Source: Verrucomicrobiaceae bacterium
Lineage (GTDB): Bacteria > Verrucomicrobiota > Verrucomicrobiia > Verrucomicrobiales > Akkermansiaceae
NCBI GenBank assembly: GCA_027486655.1
Contig: JAIXOR010000069.1
Span: 1-64,000 of the forward strand
DNA: 64,000 nucleotides
Direction: 5' to 3'
A program made the position numbers and the translations under genes. This document shows positions 25,642 through 35,045 of this stretch, in pieces (position 1 is the first letter of the stretch; the number at the start of each line of letters is the position of its first letter). Below the pieces are notes generated by a model. It was not told where the DNA came from. It was given only the letters and a program-made list of their open reading frames with translations, and did no database searches.

Positions 25642-28600
25642 TCAGCGCTCCGGCCCGAGGATCCGCACCGGCCCCATCAGCCCGGATGGTTCCAGCGGCG
25701 TGTCTTTGGTCAGTCGTGTGATGTTGGTGCGCGTGAGGCGCTTCTCCGGCGGTAACCCGGCATCACCGATGATCCGATTGCACCACAGGTTCACCACCTT
25801 CACCCGCAGCTCGTTGTCTCCTTTCCTGAGTTTTCCGGTCACATCCACACGGAATGGATAAGCCCACAGCACACCGAGGTCCTCCCCGTTGAGCGTCACT
25901 TCGCACAGGCTCTCCACCATGCCGAGATCCAAAACCGCCGGCTCCCCGGCCGCGTCGGAGCGGAAGGATTTCTGATAGACCGCCGCGCCGGAGTAATGAC
26001 GGATACCGGGATCGGGGTGCTGGGTCCAATCGATCAACCGCTCGAAGCCGATCGATGCCGGCCCACCCCACTCCGGATCGAAAGAGACCTTCCATGCGCC
26101 ATCAATGTCGAACCGCTTCACCAGCCTTGGCACATTGGGAGCACCATCCGGAGCATCCGCCGCCGCAGCCTTTCGAAACAGCACGAACAGGGATTGCTCC
26201 CCGTCCATCGGATAGGGAACCACGGTGATGCCGTTCTCGAAACGATACCTTGTCGCATCCCGGCGGACACCCGTCACCGGATCCCAGAACTCGGGCACCA
26301 TGCCGGAAACGCGGAACCTCCATTCCACATCCTCCGGTCGGTCGTTGCGGTTCGCGACATAGTAGATCCTCGCTTCATCCGTGCGCCGCTGGATGAAGTC
26401 GATGAAGGTATCCCCATCCCCACCGCTCCACGAGAAATCCGCAGGCACGCCGTCCGCCTCGAACACCTCACGGGTGGTCCGTCCCCAGATCACGCGCCCC
26501 TTGCCCACCCGCTTCATGCCGGACGCACCCTCGCCCCAGAGATGGTCGCACAGCTTTGTGAATGCGGCATCGGCTTCCTCCCCACCGCTCAGCGAGTAGG
26601 ACCGCCGCGGCCGCGGCCCGACCACGGTGAGCCCCTTCTCCACCAGCCCGGCGACGTGGCGCAGCAGCGGCAGGCTGATCACATCACGGGGTTCCAGCGA
26701 GAGCAGCCGGTAGGTGGTGCCCTCGGGCAGCACGGCGCGCCCCCCGGCATCCACGGAAACCCGTTCTAACAGAGCCCGCTTGTCGATCACATCGTAGTCG
26801 TGCCCGGGCAGGCATTTCGCAGGATCATCCCGCTTGAGCCTCACAAACGAGGGCACGTTTTCTCCGTAGAAATGAAGGACATCCGCCGCGGCCAGCCCCT
26901 GTTGGAGCATGAAGTGGCAGCGGTTCATGTATTCGACGAAGGCACGGCCCTGCGTCCACCAGGTGACGTTCGGGTTGAAGTGCTCCCCTGCGAAGTAAGC
27001 GGCTCCCGGCATGCCGTGGGCTTTGGTGGATGAGGGAAAGGTGTGCCACATCGTCAGGTTGTGCCCTTCGCAGGCCGCGCGGTCGAAAGTGGCCTTGAGC
27101 GAGCGCGGATCGTGCTGCCAGTGACGCCCGATGTTGGTGAAGGCCTCCGCCATGGAAACCCGGCGGCCATAGGTATTCGCGGCGGATGTGGTCTGTTTCA
27201 CGAAGAACCGCTGATCGTCCCGCACCCGGTGGCGAGGCGAGGTGGACCAGAATTCCCCCATCGGCACGTCGTTGATGCCCAGATTCATCAATGCATCCAT
27301 TGGCCCCGCATGCGGACCGCCCGACTCCGGGTGGGTGCCGATGCCGAGCTTGTGGGCCTTTTCCGAGAATCCCGCATACTTGTTCTCCGCCATCAGATCC
27401 GCGAGGGTGCGGCGGAAATCATTGAGGAAACGCGTCGAGGCGTCCCGGTTGCCGATGATCCGTCCGGCCAGCACCGGAAGCCAGGGACGGATGTCATAGC
27501 CCCGCAGCCGCTTGAATTCCCCTGGCATGCGGCGGGTCCAGTTCACCGGTCCCAGTTCCCACGAATCGGTGTGCAGGAATCGAAGCGATTTCCCCAGATA
27601 GGGTTTCACCTCGTTGAAGATCGGATCGAGGGTCTTGAGCCAGTAGGAGTCCAGCGTCTCGCGATCCAGATAGTCGATCGCCCGGCCGCCCGCGTTCTCG
27701 CTGTGGGTCGAAACATGCGCGCCGGACGAGGTGTATCCCAGGCGGATCACCTGCCAGCGGCCCGGAGGTGCCTGCCAGCGCAGGGTCCCGGACCGCATCA
27801 TGGCTGTTAGATCCACCACCTTTTCCGGAGCGCAGGCATCGTCACCCGGCGCATCCGGCCCGGAATCCAACAAATGCCAGGCCTCGGCCGCGGTGAACTG
27901 TCCGGGATACTTGAAATAGGCTTTTTGGTCGAGGTTTGGAAGCCGCCCGCCGGTGGGCGAGCTCACACCGGTGACCCAATCGCCATCCCGCCCCGCCGAC
28001 ACCTCGGCGATCTGCACATTGCGCGCGGGGCCGGGTTTCACATCCCATGCATCGGTCACAAGAATCCGCAGCCTGCGGGTGGTCACCGCATCGAAGGCAT
28101 GCTCGAGGGGCGCGTTCTTGTTTTCCTGCTCAAACCCGGTCAGGTCCGCCAACTTACCGGCAGCATTCTCATATTGGAGCGTCCCCCGCCGCGGACCGTA
28201 TCCGGGTCTGGGTGTGATCATGAGGCGATCGATCTTCACCGGCTTTGGAAACTCAAGATCGAGCCAGGCCGGCGATTCAGCGGTCACGCGTTTGCCAGCA
28301 CTCACCCAGTGGGTTTCAGCATCTCCATCCATCGCGAGCTCCGCGGCACCGCCATCCTGGGAGGATCCCGCCTTCAACACACAGGGGCTCTTGCTGCGGG
28401 ACGCCGCGACCGGCACGGCGACCACGGCGACATCCTGATAGACACCATCGACCTTGGCAGGTTCCTCCAGCCGCACATCCACCAAACGCCCGCCATCGAG
28501 TTCACGGCTGGTGAAAGTCACCTTCTTGCTGGATTCCTCCGCACTGACGGAGGGTCCGCCGAGGTTCCATCCGCTCTGGATGTTGAATCCGAGCTCGAGC

Positions 28601-28992
28601 CCGAGGCGGTCCGCTTCCACGACGGCGTGACGGAACAATCCGCGCCATTCCGGCGATCCGAAGTCCGGCCCGTGCGGGACCGGACGATTGCCATCCTGGG
28701 AATCGCCACCGGCATCGATCACGTTCGCACCTCCGATGCCGTTGGCCTTCATGGCCTCAAGATCGCGGGTGATGGTTTCCTTGTCCGTATTGCCGTTGAG
28801 CCACCACCACCAGACCCGTGTGCGGGCGAGCAATGGTGGCTGCTCCCAGCCTTGCTCCAAGGGCAGGATCGGCTTCAGGGTGGCGTTGTATTCCGGATGA
28901 ATCGAAGGAATCGGGGCGGCATTCGACACGCCGATGAGGCAGCAAAGCGGGAGCAAGCGCGGATTTCGCAAAAGGTCTGGAAAAATCATCAT
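25642..28992 (-). CDS. GH106-like glycosidase with discoidin-type domain
   Basis: 1116-residue exported glycoside hydrolase resembling alpha-L-rhamnosidases of GH106. The start at 28992 is chosen because a signal peptide follows (cleavage near 'GVSNA|AP'); the frame extends upstream without meaning. 'RTRVWWWWLNGNTDKETITR' near residue 58 is the typical N-terminal catalytic segment. An apparent F5/8 type C (discoidin) domain lies at about 175-310 ('AMDGDAETHWVSAGK', 'PAWLDLEFPKPVKIDRL'). The catalytic barrel continues to about 960 and a GH2-like sugar-binding domain ends the protein ('VTLNGEDLGVLWAYPFRVDV'). A role in degrading rhamnose-containing polysaccharides is inferred. Confidence 0.85.
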   Translation of the reverse strand: MMIFPDLLRNPRLLPLCCLIGVSNAAPIPSIHPEYNATLKPILPLEQGWEQPPLLARTRVWWWWLNGNTDKETITRDLEAMKANGIGGANVIDAGGDSQDGNRPVPHGPDFGSPEWRGLFRHAVVEADRLGLELGFNIQSGWNLGGPSVSAEESSKKVTFTSRELDGGRLVDVRLEEPAKVDGVYQDVAVVAVPVAASRSKSPCVLKAGSSQDGGAAELAMDGDAETHWVSAGKRVTAESPAWLDLEFPKPVKIDRLMITPRPGYGPRRGTLQYENAAGKLADLTGFEQENKNAPLEHAFDAVTTRRLRILVTDAWDVKPGPARNVQIAEVSAGRDGDWVTGVSSPTGGRLPNLDQKAYFKYPGQFTAAEAWHLLDSGPDAPGDDACAPEKVVDLTAMMRSGTLRWQAPPGRWQVIRLGYTSSGAHVSTHSENAGGRAIDYLDRETLDSYWLKTLDPIFNEVKPYLGKSLRFLHTDSWELGPVNWTRRMPGEFKRLRGYDIRPWLPVLAGRIIGNRDASTRFLNDFRRTLADLMAENKYAGFSEKAHKLGIGTHPESGGPHAGPMDALMNLGINDVPMGEFWSTSPRHRVRDDQRFFVKQTTSAANTYGRRVSMAEAFTNIGRHWQHDPRSLKATFDRAACEGHNLTMWHTFPSSTKAHGMPGAAYFAGEHFNPNVTWWTQGRAFVEYMNRCHFMLQQGLAAADVLHFYGENVPSFVRLKRDDPAKCLPGHDYDVIDKRALLERVSVDAGGRAVLPEGTTYRLLSLEPRDVISLPLLRHVAGLVEKGLTVVGPRPRRSYSLSGGEEADAAFTKLCDHLWGEGASGMKRVGKGRVIWGRTTREVFEADGVPADFSWSGGDGDTFIDFIQRRTDEARIYYVANRNDRPEDVEWRFRVSGMVPEFWDPVTGVRRDATRYRFENGITVVPYPMDGEQSLFVLFRKAAAADAPDGAPNVPRLVKRFDIDGAWKVSFDPEWGGPASIGFERLIDWTQHPDPGIRHYSGAAVYQKSFRSDAAGEPAVLDLGMVESLCEVTLNGEDLGVLWAYPFRVDVTGKLRKGDNELRVKVVNLWCNRIIGDAGLPPEKRLTRTNITRLTKDTPLEPSGLMGPVRILGPER

Positions 28993-29125
28993 GGCAGGGA
29001 GGAAGATCGTTTGATGATGGGGATACACCGGCAATACGGCAGGATTATCATCCGCGTTTAAGGGAGGGGCACCCGGACCGAATCCGCTCTTGGCTCCCGC
29101 AGGCCTGCACGTTAGCCTCCGCCGC

Positions 29126-29731
29126 GTGGCGGCTCCCTCCATCGAACTGCTTGAAATCCCGGGCACCGGACTGGAGCCGTGGATCGACGCCCTCGGCGGC
29201 CTGCGCATCCGTGTGTTCCGCGAGTTTCCGTATCTCTATGACGGAAGCCTCGAATACGAACGGGACTACCTCCGCATCTATCAGAACAAGGCGAGCAGCC
29301 GCATCGTGCTGGCCACCCTCGAAGGAGCCGGGTTGATCGGTGCGACCACCTGCATCCCGCTTGCCGAGGAGGGCCCCGAGTTCCAGGCACCCTTCCTTGA
29401 GGCCGGGATGGATGTCTCCGGCATCCTTTATTTCGGCGAAAGCATCGTGCTCCCCGAATGGCGCGGGCGTGGTCTGGGCAAGGAGTTCTTCCTCCGCCGC
29501 GAAGCACACGCACGTCGCCTCGGGCTGGATACCTGTGCGTTCTGCGCGGTGGATCGCCCCGCCGACCATCCGCAGCGCCCCGCGGAGTATCGGCCGCTTG
29601 ACGGATTCTGGAGCTCGCTCGGATACACGCGTCACCCGGACCTCAAGGCCGTGTTTCACTGGAAAGAAACCGGCGAGCATGCCGAGTCGCCCAAATCCCT
29701 GACCTTCTGGATGAAACCATGCGGAGCTTGA
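29126..29731 (+). CDS. GNAT-family acetyltransferase paired with nitrilase
   Basis: About 201 residues from a GTG start; a TTG at 29090 would add 12 residues. 'LRIRVFREFPYLYDGSLEYE' and the acetyl-CoA motif 'LPEWRGRGLGKEFFLRREAH' are the recognisable parts. In many bacteria this GNAT type is fused to, or encoded beside, a carbon-nitrogen hydrolase (the YhcX arrangement); here the nitrilase-like gene overlaps its end by 13 nt. The acetylated substrate is unknown. Divergent from the GH106-like gene. Confidence 0.83.
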   Translation: MAAPSIELLEIPGTGLEPWIDALGGLRIRVFREFPYLYDGSLEYERDYLRIYQNKASSRIVLATLEGAGLIGATTCIPLAEEGPEFQAPFLEAGMDVSGILYFGESIVLPEWRGRGLGKEFFLRREAHARRLGLDTCAFCAVDRPADHPQRPAEYRPLDGFWSSLGYTRHPDLKAVFHWKETGEHAESPKSLTFWMKPCGA

Positions 29732-30588
29732 AACTCGACCTCATGACCTTCGATGTGGGCATCCCCTGCGAGAGCCCCGCAGCCTTCGCCCGGTTGATGA
29801 GCGAACGCGTGCTGCAGGGCTGGGACGAGGGCGCGGATGTCGTGGTGTTTCCCGAGTTCGCTTGGATGGGGCTTGAACGCTTCGTCGAGGGTCCGGACAA
29901 GCTGCAACAGGTGGCGGATCTCTTCTGGGGCTCACTGTGGCCGGATCTGCTCGCCCGGCTCACACGCCCGGATCGTGCCGCCGTGCTCGGGACCGTTCCA
30001 TTCCGGGAAAGCTGCGGAGCGATTCGCAACCGCGCGCCCATCCTCCATGGCGGAGTGCCGGGGCATCAGGACAAGATCCACCTCACGCCCTGGGAAGGCG
30101 CATTCACCGGCGGCGGGCCGGTGCGGATCTGGAACTTCCGGGGCATCCGCATCGCCGTGGTGATCTGCATGGATGTGGAGATCCCGGAAATCTCCGCCGC
30201 CCTTCGGGGTCGCGCGGTGGACCTCCTGCTCGTCCCCAGCGCCACCGAGTCGCTGCTCGGAGTCGAGCGCGTCGGCCGTTGCGCGGAAGCCCGCTCGGTC
30301 GAACTCTGCTGCCACGTGGGACTCTGCCACCTCGTCGGCCGGATGAACTCCGAATGGGTCGATGAAAACATCGGAAAACTCGCAGTCTACTCCCCTTCCC
30401 AATCCCCCTTCGCCAAGCACCCACGCAGGATCGAATCCGAGGTTCATGAATCCGGATTCCACCGGCTTTCCACCGTGCTCGACATCGACGCGCTGCGCGG
30501 TTTCCGGGGGAATCCGGGCGAAACCGATCCCTCGAAGGCAAAACCCGCGCACATCGCCGTGGTGGAGCCCGAACATCCATTTTGTTAG
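29719..30588 (+). CDS. Carbon-nitrogen hydrolase (nitrilase superfamily)
   Basis: 289-residue nitrilase-superfamily amidohydrolase. The catalytic triad can be placed: E46 in 'FPEFAWMG', K119 in 'GHQDKIHLTP' and C150 in 'VVICMDVEIPE'. The enzyme probably cleaves an amide or related C-N bond; the substrate is unknown. It overlaps the GNAT gene by 13 nt, implying coupled translation, and is followed 11 nt later by an NTF2-like gene. The three genes look like one functional unit. Confidence 0.9.
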   Translation: MRSLKLDLMTFDVGIPCESPAAFARLMSERVLQGWDEGADVVVFPEFAWMGLERFVEGPDKLQQVADLFWGSLWPDLLARLTRPDRAAVLGTVPFRESCGAIRNRAPILHGGVPGHQDKIHLTPWEGAFTGGGPVRIWNFRGIRIAVVICMDVEIPEISAALRGRAVDLLLVPSATESLLGVERVGRCAEARSVELCCHVGLCHLVGRMNSEWVDENIGKLAVYSPSQSPFAKHPRRIESEVHESGFHRLSTVLDIDALRGFRGNPGETDPSKAKPAHIAVVEPEHPFC

Positions 30589-30599
30589 ATCAACCGACC

Positions 30600-30995
30600 A
30601 TGAACGAACTCATCCAACGTTATTACGAAACCTTCAATGCCGGAGACCGCGAGGCGCTGCTCGCCATGCTCGATGACTCGATCGTCCATGAGATCAACGA
30701 AGGGGCCGCAGAGGTGGGCAAGGACGCGTTCCGGGCCTTTCTCGGGCGCATGGACCGCTGTTATCAGGAACAAGTGGAGGACCTCGCCATCTTCACCAGC
30801 AGCGATCCAGGACGGGGTTCCGCCGAATTCTTCATCCGCGGCCGTTATCTCGCCACCGACGACGGTCTGCCCGAATCGACCGGCCAGACCTATCATCTCC
30901 GCGTGGGAGCCTTCTTCGAGGCACGCACGGGAAAGATCACCCGCGTCACCAATTACTACAACCTCGCCGACTGGATGAGGATGGTCGGTGCGTGA
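30600..30995 (+). CDS. NTF2-like / ketosteroid isomerase-related protein
   Basis: 131-residue single-domain protein of the NTF2/SnoaL fold: 'MNELIQRYYETFNAGDREAL' is the typical first helix, 'LDDSIVHEINEG' the first strand, and 'FEARTGKITRVTNYYN' the closing beta hairpin. It matches the ketosteroid isomerase-related type. ATG at 30600 is chosen over an upstream TTG at 30582 that overlaps the nitrilase stop. Third gene of the GNAT-nitrilase-NTF2 set; whether it is an enzyme or a binding protein is unknown. Confidence 0.85.
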   Translation: MNELIQRYYETFNAGDREALLAMLDDSIVHEINEGAAEVGKDAFRAFLGRMDRCYQEQVEDLAIFTSSDPGRGSAEFFIRGRYLATDDGLPESTGQTYHLRVGAFFEARTGKITRVTNYYNLADWMRMVGA

Positions 30996-31007
30996 GCCGC
31001 GGCGGGC

Positions 31008-31331
31008 TCAGGCGCCGATGGCCAGCCAGCTGAACTCGACGGCATGAATGCGGCTGGCCGCCCACGTGGAGACCGCCGCACGGAAACCGTTTCCATTCAC
31101 CGCGACGATTTTGAGGGAAACCCGCGCCGTATCGCGCTGGTCCGCGTCCAGTCCTGTTAGACCGAGATGCACCGCGGGAGACACGGCGAAGGGGGACTCG
31201 AACCAGACATCCACGAAAAACGAGCGGAGCGGCTCCGGGCCGGGCTGGTCCAGGTTCCAACCGGGCGTGAGGACACCCACACCGACGGTGGAGGACAGCA
31301 GCTTCCAGGGAATCGTGGTGGGGGCCATCAT
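31008..31331 (-). CDS. Small H-type lectin domain protein
   Basis: 107-residue protein read from ATG 31331 (or the adjacent ATG 31328). The C-terminal 65 residues resemble the H-type lectin domain of Helix pomatia agglutinin and discoidin: 'FFVDVWFESPFAVSPAVHLG', 'LTGLDADQRDTARVSLKI', 'GNGFRAAVSTWAASRIHAVE', 'FSWLAIGA'. The family binds GalNAc-type sugars as trimers or hexamers. There is no signal peptide. It lies between the NTF2 gene (convergent, 12 nt) and a sugar isomerase gene 82 nt upstream on the same strand. The longer upstream frame is not real. The call is by pattern recognition. Confidence 0.62.
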   Translation of the reverse strand: MMAPTTIPWKLLSSTVGVGVLTPGWNLDQPGPEPLRSFFVDVWFESPFAVSPAVHLGLTGLDADQRDTARVSLKIVAVNGNGFRAAVSTWAASRIHAVEFSWLAIGA

Positions 31332-31413
31332 GCATCGCCGGAAAGCATCATCCGGGCCGATCGCGCGGGTTTCGCGGGAAGCGGTCGGGCTGCGACTGCC
31401 GGCGGTGCGCCGC

Positions 31414-32292
31414 TCAGAGCGAGCCGAGGTAGGCGATGCTCTGGCGGATGCTGGCCAGCGGATCCGGCGACTGATCCTGCTCGACGTGGCAATGCTCCAC
31501 CCCGGCGGCCTTCGCGGCCACGAGGATGGGCTCCATCGCGATGATGCCGTCGCCCAGTTCCTGAAACGCATCCGCGGGAAGCCCGGTGCCGTAGCTGGGG
31601 CCTTGGATGCCTTGTTTCAGATCCTTGAGGTGAAGCTGCGAGACGCGGCCCTTCAAACGGGTGACCAGTTCCACCGGATCGAGCCCGGCCGCCTTGACCC
31701 AGAAGACATCGATTTCAAACTTCATGTCAGGCGAGAACTCCTCGATGAACACGTCGTAGCCGGACTTTCCACCGTCCTTCGGCGCGAATTCGAAATTGTG
31801 GTTGTGGTACGCAAGCTGGATGCCGGCCTCCTTGGCGAGAGCCGCGGCTTTGTTCGAGTGCGCGGCGACCTTTTTGTAATCGTCGAGCGTCGAGCGGTTC
31901 TTGTCGGCAAGGTAGGGAATGACCAGATGCTTCAGCCCCACGGCTTTGGCGGCATCGAGGGTTTTGCGGAAGTCCGACATGCCCTCGTCCTTCGGGTTGA
32001 CGACCGAATCCCATTCGAAATGCGACGAATGAATCGCGAGGCCGGCGTCCTTGGCCGCGGAGATCATCGCGTCCGCTTGGGGAAATCCGTAGAGTTCCAC
32101 CTGCTTGTAGCCGGCGGCGGCGACAGCCTTGAGGGTGCCCGGGGCGTCTTTGGCGATCGGATTGCGCAGCGTGTAGAGCTGGATGCCGATGTTTTTCCGG
32201 TAGGCATTCTCCGCTTCGAGGGCGAAGGCCCGGCTTTGGCAGAGCGCGGCGGTGGTGGCGACGGTGGTTTTGAGGAAGGTCCTGCGGTCCAT
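31414..32292 (-). CDS. Tat-exported sugar phosphate isomerase/epimerase
   Basis: 292-residue xylose isomerase-like TIM-barrel protein with a Tat signal ('DRRTFLKTTVATTAALCQSR'). Metal-site elements of the family are visible: 'LAYHNHNFEFAP', 'KFEIDVFWVKAAGLDP', 'VSQLHLKDL' and 'HCHVEQDQSPDP'. It is the same superfamily as the gene at 13969-14850 but only distantly similar. It probably acts on a sugar or inositol derivative outside the cytoplasm; substrate unassigned. Confidence 0.86.
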   Translation of the reverse strand: MDRRTFLKTTVATTAALCQSRAFALEAENAYRKNIGIQLYTLRNPIAKDAPGTLKAVAAAGYKQVELYGFPQADAMISAAKDAGLAIHSSHFEWDSVVNPKDEGMSDFRKTLDAAKAVGLKHLVIPYLADKNRSTLDDYKKVAAHSNKAAALAKEAGIQLAYHNHNFEFAPKDGGKSGYDVFIEEFSPDMKFEIDVFWVKAAGLDPVELVTRLKGRVSQLHLKDLKQGIQGPSYGTGLPADAFQELGDGIIAMEPILVAAKAAGVEHCHVEQDQSPDPLASIRQSIAYLGSL

Positions 32293-32430
32293 GGACTGTT
32301 TCTACGCAGGCGACCCGCGGATGCCAAGCCCGCCGATGATTTGAAGGAATTCCCGATCTCGCTTGTGTTTCCCCGATCCCGCGCTAAGCCATCGCCGGGC
32401 ATTGCCGCCCGGTTTTCAGAAACAGTCCCA

Positions 32431-33006
32431 ATGATCGTCTTTTCCCTTTGGTGTCTCGCCGGCTGCGGCGTGGGTGTCGTCTTCGCTTCGTTCTTCGAAT
32501 GGGTGCTTCACAAGTATGTCATGCACCGCCCTGTCGGCAGCTTCCGCTACGCCTTCCACGCCCATGCGGTGGTCCATCACAAGACCTTCAAGGCCGACCA
32601 CACCTACCACCTGGTGCAGGAAAAGGACAAGGAGACCATCCCGATGGCCTGGTGGAACGGCCCGGTGCTGATCCTGATCGGCGTCACTCCCTTCGCGTTG
32701 CTTTCCTGGTTGAGCGGCCAGTGGGCCTTCGCCCTTGGAGGATTGATCGCCTTCACCGGATACTACTGCACCTACGAATACATCCACTGGTGCATGCATC
32801 TTCCCAAGGCCCGCCGGGTGGAGAAGCCATGGCTCTTCCGCAAGCTCAACGGCCACCACCTGCTGCACCACCGGTACATGCACAAGAACTTCAACGTCGT
32901 GCTTCCGCTGGCGGACCTCTGCCTCGGAACCCTGCTCGTGCGCTCGAAGACCCGCTTCGCCCAGGCGACCGGACCCTCGGTGCCCGACGTCCAGCCGCTC
33001 GCCTGA
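32431..33006 (+). CDS. Fatty acid hydroxylase / sterol desaturase family
   Basis: 191-residue membrane di-iron enzyme. The eight-His signature is present: 'HKYVMH', 'HAHAVVHH', 'HWCMH' and 'HHLLHH'. Two to three hydrophobic pairs flank these motifs. Members hydroxylate fatty acyl chains, carotenoids or sterols using oxygen. ATG at 32431 gives a normal N-terminus; the long upstream frame is antisense to the isomerase gene and is rejected. Its substrate is uncertain (carotenoid or fatty acyl). Confidence 0.85.
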   Translation: MIVFSLWCLAGCGVGVVFASFFEWVLHKYVMHRPVGSFRYAFHAHAVVHHKTFKADHTYHLVQEKDKETIPMAWWNGPVLILIGVTPFALLSWLSGQWAFALGGLIAFTGYYCTYEYIHWCMHLPKARRVEKPWLFRKLNGHHLLHHRYMHKNFNVVLPLADLCLGTLLVRSKTRFAQATGPSVPDVQPLA

Positions 33007-33041
33007 GGCCCGGCGGGGTGTTCCCGCTTCCGACGGATTTT

Positions 33042-34964
33042 CTAACGGGTCTTGGCATCCGCCTCGATCCAGGCCCAAAGGCGGTCGAGACCATCGCGCA
33101 CGGATTGCTTGGCCGCTGCAAGGTCGCCGCCGGGTGCGGATTTGCCGAACAGGTAGAACTTGATCTTCGGCTCGGTGCCGGAAGGCCTCACTGCAAACGA
33201 GCGGCCGTCTTCGAGATCGACAAAAAGCATCTTCTCCTTGGGCAGCAGGTCACCCTCCTGATCAAAGAGATCCTGTTTGGCGAAGTCGCGCAGGCGGACC
33301 ACCTTCGATCCATCCACCACTTCCGGGGGATGCTCGGCGTAGGACCCGGCGAGCGCCTGGATCTTCGCAGCGCCATCCGCGCCTTCCATGACGAGCGACT
33401 TCCCGAGTTCCAGGTAATACCCGAACTCGCCGTAGATCGAATCGAGAATCTCCGGCAGCGTCTTGCCGAGGGATTTCGCGTACGCCGCGACTTCCGCAAA
33501 CATCAGCGTGGCGCCGTTGGCATCCTTGTCCCGCACGGAATCGGAACCCAGATAGCCGTAGCTCTCCTCTCCGCCAAAGACGAAGAAGCGCGAGTATTCA
33601 AGACGGAGCTGGCGGGTTTGCTCCTCATCAAGCGAACGGTAGTCGCCCTTCTTGTCCGCGGGGATCGCGTTTTCATACTTCCGGAGCTTGCCTGCGATGT
33701 ACTTGAAGCCGGTGAGCGTGTCGACGATGCCCACGCCGAATCCATCCGCGATGGCATGCTGGAGTTCGGTGGTGACGAAGGTTTTCACCAGGACCGCGCG
33801 GCTGCGATTGGACTGGGTGATCCAGCCGAGGTCAAAACAGGTCTTGAGGCGGTACCAGGCCATCAAGGAGCCGATTTGGTTGCCGGTGAGCAATTGCATG
33901 CGCCCGGCCGCATCCCTCACCGCCACGCCCATCCGGTCGGCATCGGGATCCGTGCCGATGACGATTTCCGCACCGTGTTTCTCGGCAAGGTCGATCGCCA
34001 TTTTGAGAGCCGGAGCGTTCTCGGGATTGGGTGACTCGACCGTCGGAAACCGCCCGTCCTGGACATCCTGTTCCGGCACGGTGAGCACGTCGAAGCCGAA
34101 GCCTTTCAACATCGGCACGTTGATGTGGCCGCCGGTTCCATGCAGGTTGGTGAAGACCACCTTGGTGGATGCGCCTTCGAGCAGTGCGGGTTGCAAGAGC
34201 AGGGTCTTTAGGCGGGCGACGTAGAGGTCGTCCATCTCCCTGCCTAACAGAGTGATCGAACCCCGCTCCGCTTCGGGAAGGGCGTCGTAGGACTCGGAGA
34301 CCACCGCGTTCACTTCCGCGATGATGCCGGCGGCGTGTTCGTCAACGATCTGCGCACCATCGTTGAAGTAGGCTTTGAAGCCGTTGTCGTGGGGCGGGTT
34401 GTGACTGGCGGTGAGGACCACCCCGGCATCGGCGCGCAGCTCGCGCACGGCGAATGAGAGCTGGGGAGTCGAGCGCGGGCCTTCAAACAGATAGGCATCG
34501 CACCCGAGATCCGACGCCACCCGGGCGCAGAACTCGGCGAAGTCGCGCGAGAAGTGCCGGGTATCATGGGCGAACACGAGGATCGGTTTCCGCGAGCCGC
34601 CGAGAAATCGTTTCGCGTAGGCGACCATGCCGCGGACCGCCCGGCCGACGTTGTAGAAGTTCATGGTGGCGGTGCCCACGCAAGGGTGCTCCGGCCGGCC
34701 GTTGGGACCGCCAATTCCCTGCTCCACGGAAGTGACCACCCTGCCGATCGTACGGCCACGCAAGCCGCCGGTGCCAAACGCAAGGGTTTTGAAGAACCGG
34801 TCGTTGAGTTCCTCCCACGCTCCGCCGGCGACGAGTTCCTCGATCGCGGCCGACGCCACCGGGCTCGTGGTTCCCGCAAGCAGGGCGAGAATGTGGGTGC
34901 GGGCGGATTCGAGGAGTTTCCCTTCGGAAACGGCGGAGGAGAGGGCGGATTCAAGGGCACTCAT
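33042..34964 (-). CDS. Alpha-D-phosphohexomutase (PGM/PMM)
   Basis: 640-residue phosphosugar mutase of the long PgcA/Pgm2-like type, interconverting hexose 1- and 6-phosphates. Key sites: the phosphoserine loop 'TASHNPPHDNGFKAYFNDG' (about residue 185), the metal loop 'GTDPDADRMG' (about 338), the sugar loop 'GGEESYGYL' and the C-terminal phosphate loop 'VRPSGTEPKIKFY'. All four expected elements are intact. It would supply glucose 1-phosphate for glycogen or nucleotide sugars, including the UDP-glucose used by GalE. pyrF lies 81 nt upstream on the same strand. Confidence 0.92.
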   Translation of the reverse strand: MSALESALSSAVSEGKLLESARTHILALLAGTTSPVASAAIEELVAGGAWEELNDRFFKTLAFGTGGLRGRTIGRVVTSVEQGIGGPNGRPEHPCVGTATMNFYNVGRAVRGMVAYAKRFLGGSRKPILVFAHDTRHFSRDFAEFCARVASDLGCDAYLFEGPRSTPQLSFAVRELRADAGVVLTASHNPPHDNGFKAYFNDGAQIVDEHAAGIIAEVNAVVSESYDALPEAERGSITLLGREMDDLYVARLKTLLLQPALLEGASTKVVFTNLHGTGGHINVPMLKGFGFDVLTVPEQDVQDGRFPTVESPNPENAPALKMAIDLAEKHGAEIVIGTDPDADRMGVAVRDAAGRMQLLTGNQIGSLMAWYRLKTCFDLGWITQSNRSRAVLVKTFVTTELQHAIADGFGVGIVDTLTGFKYIAGKLRKYENAIPADKKGDYRSLDEEQTRQLRLEYSRFFVFGGEESYGYLGSDSVRDKDANGATLMFAEVAAYAKSLGKTLPEILDSIYGEFGYYLELGKSLVMEGADGAAKIQALAGSYAEHPPEVVDGSKVVRLRDFAKQDLFDQEGDLLPKEKMLFVDLEDGRSFAVRPSGTEPKIKFYLFGKSAPGGDLAAAKQSVRDGLDRLWAWIEADAKTR

Positions 34965-35045
34965 GGCGGCGCGATGGTAGGGAAATCCACCCCGCTGGCA
35001 ATGCCGGGGATTGGCGAATTCCCGGGATGCTCCCCGCTAACAAAC

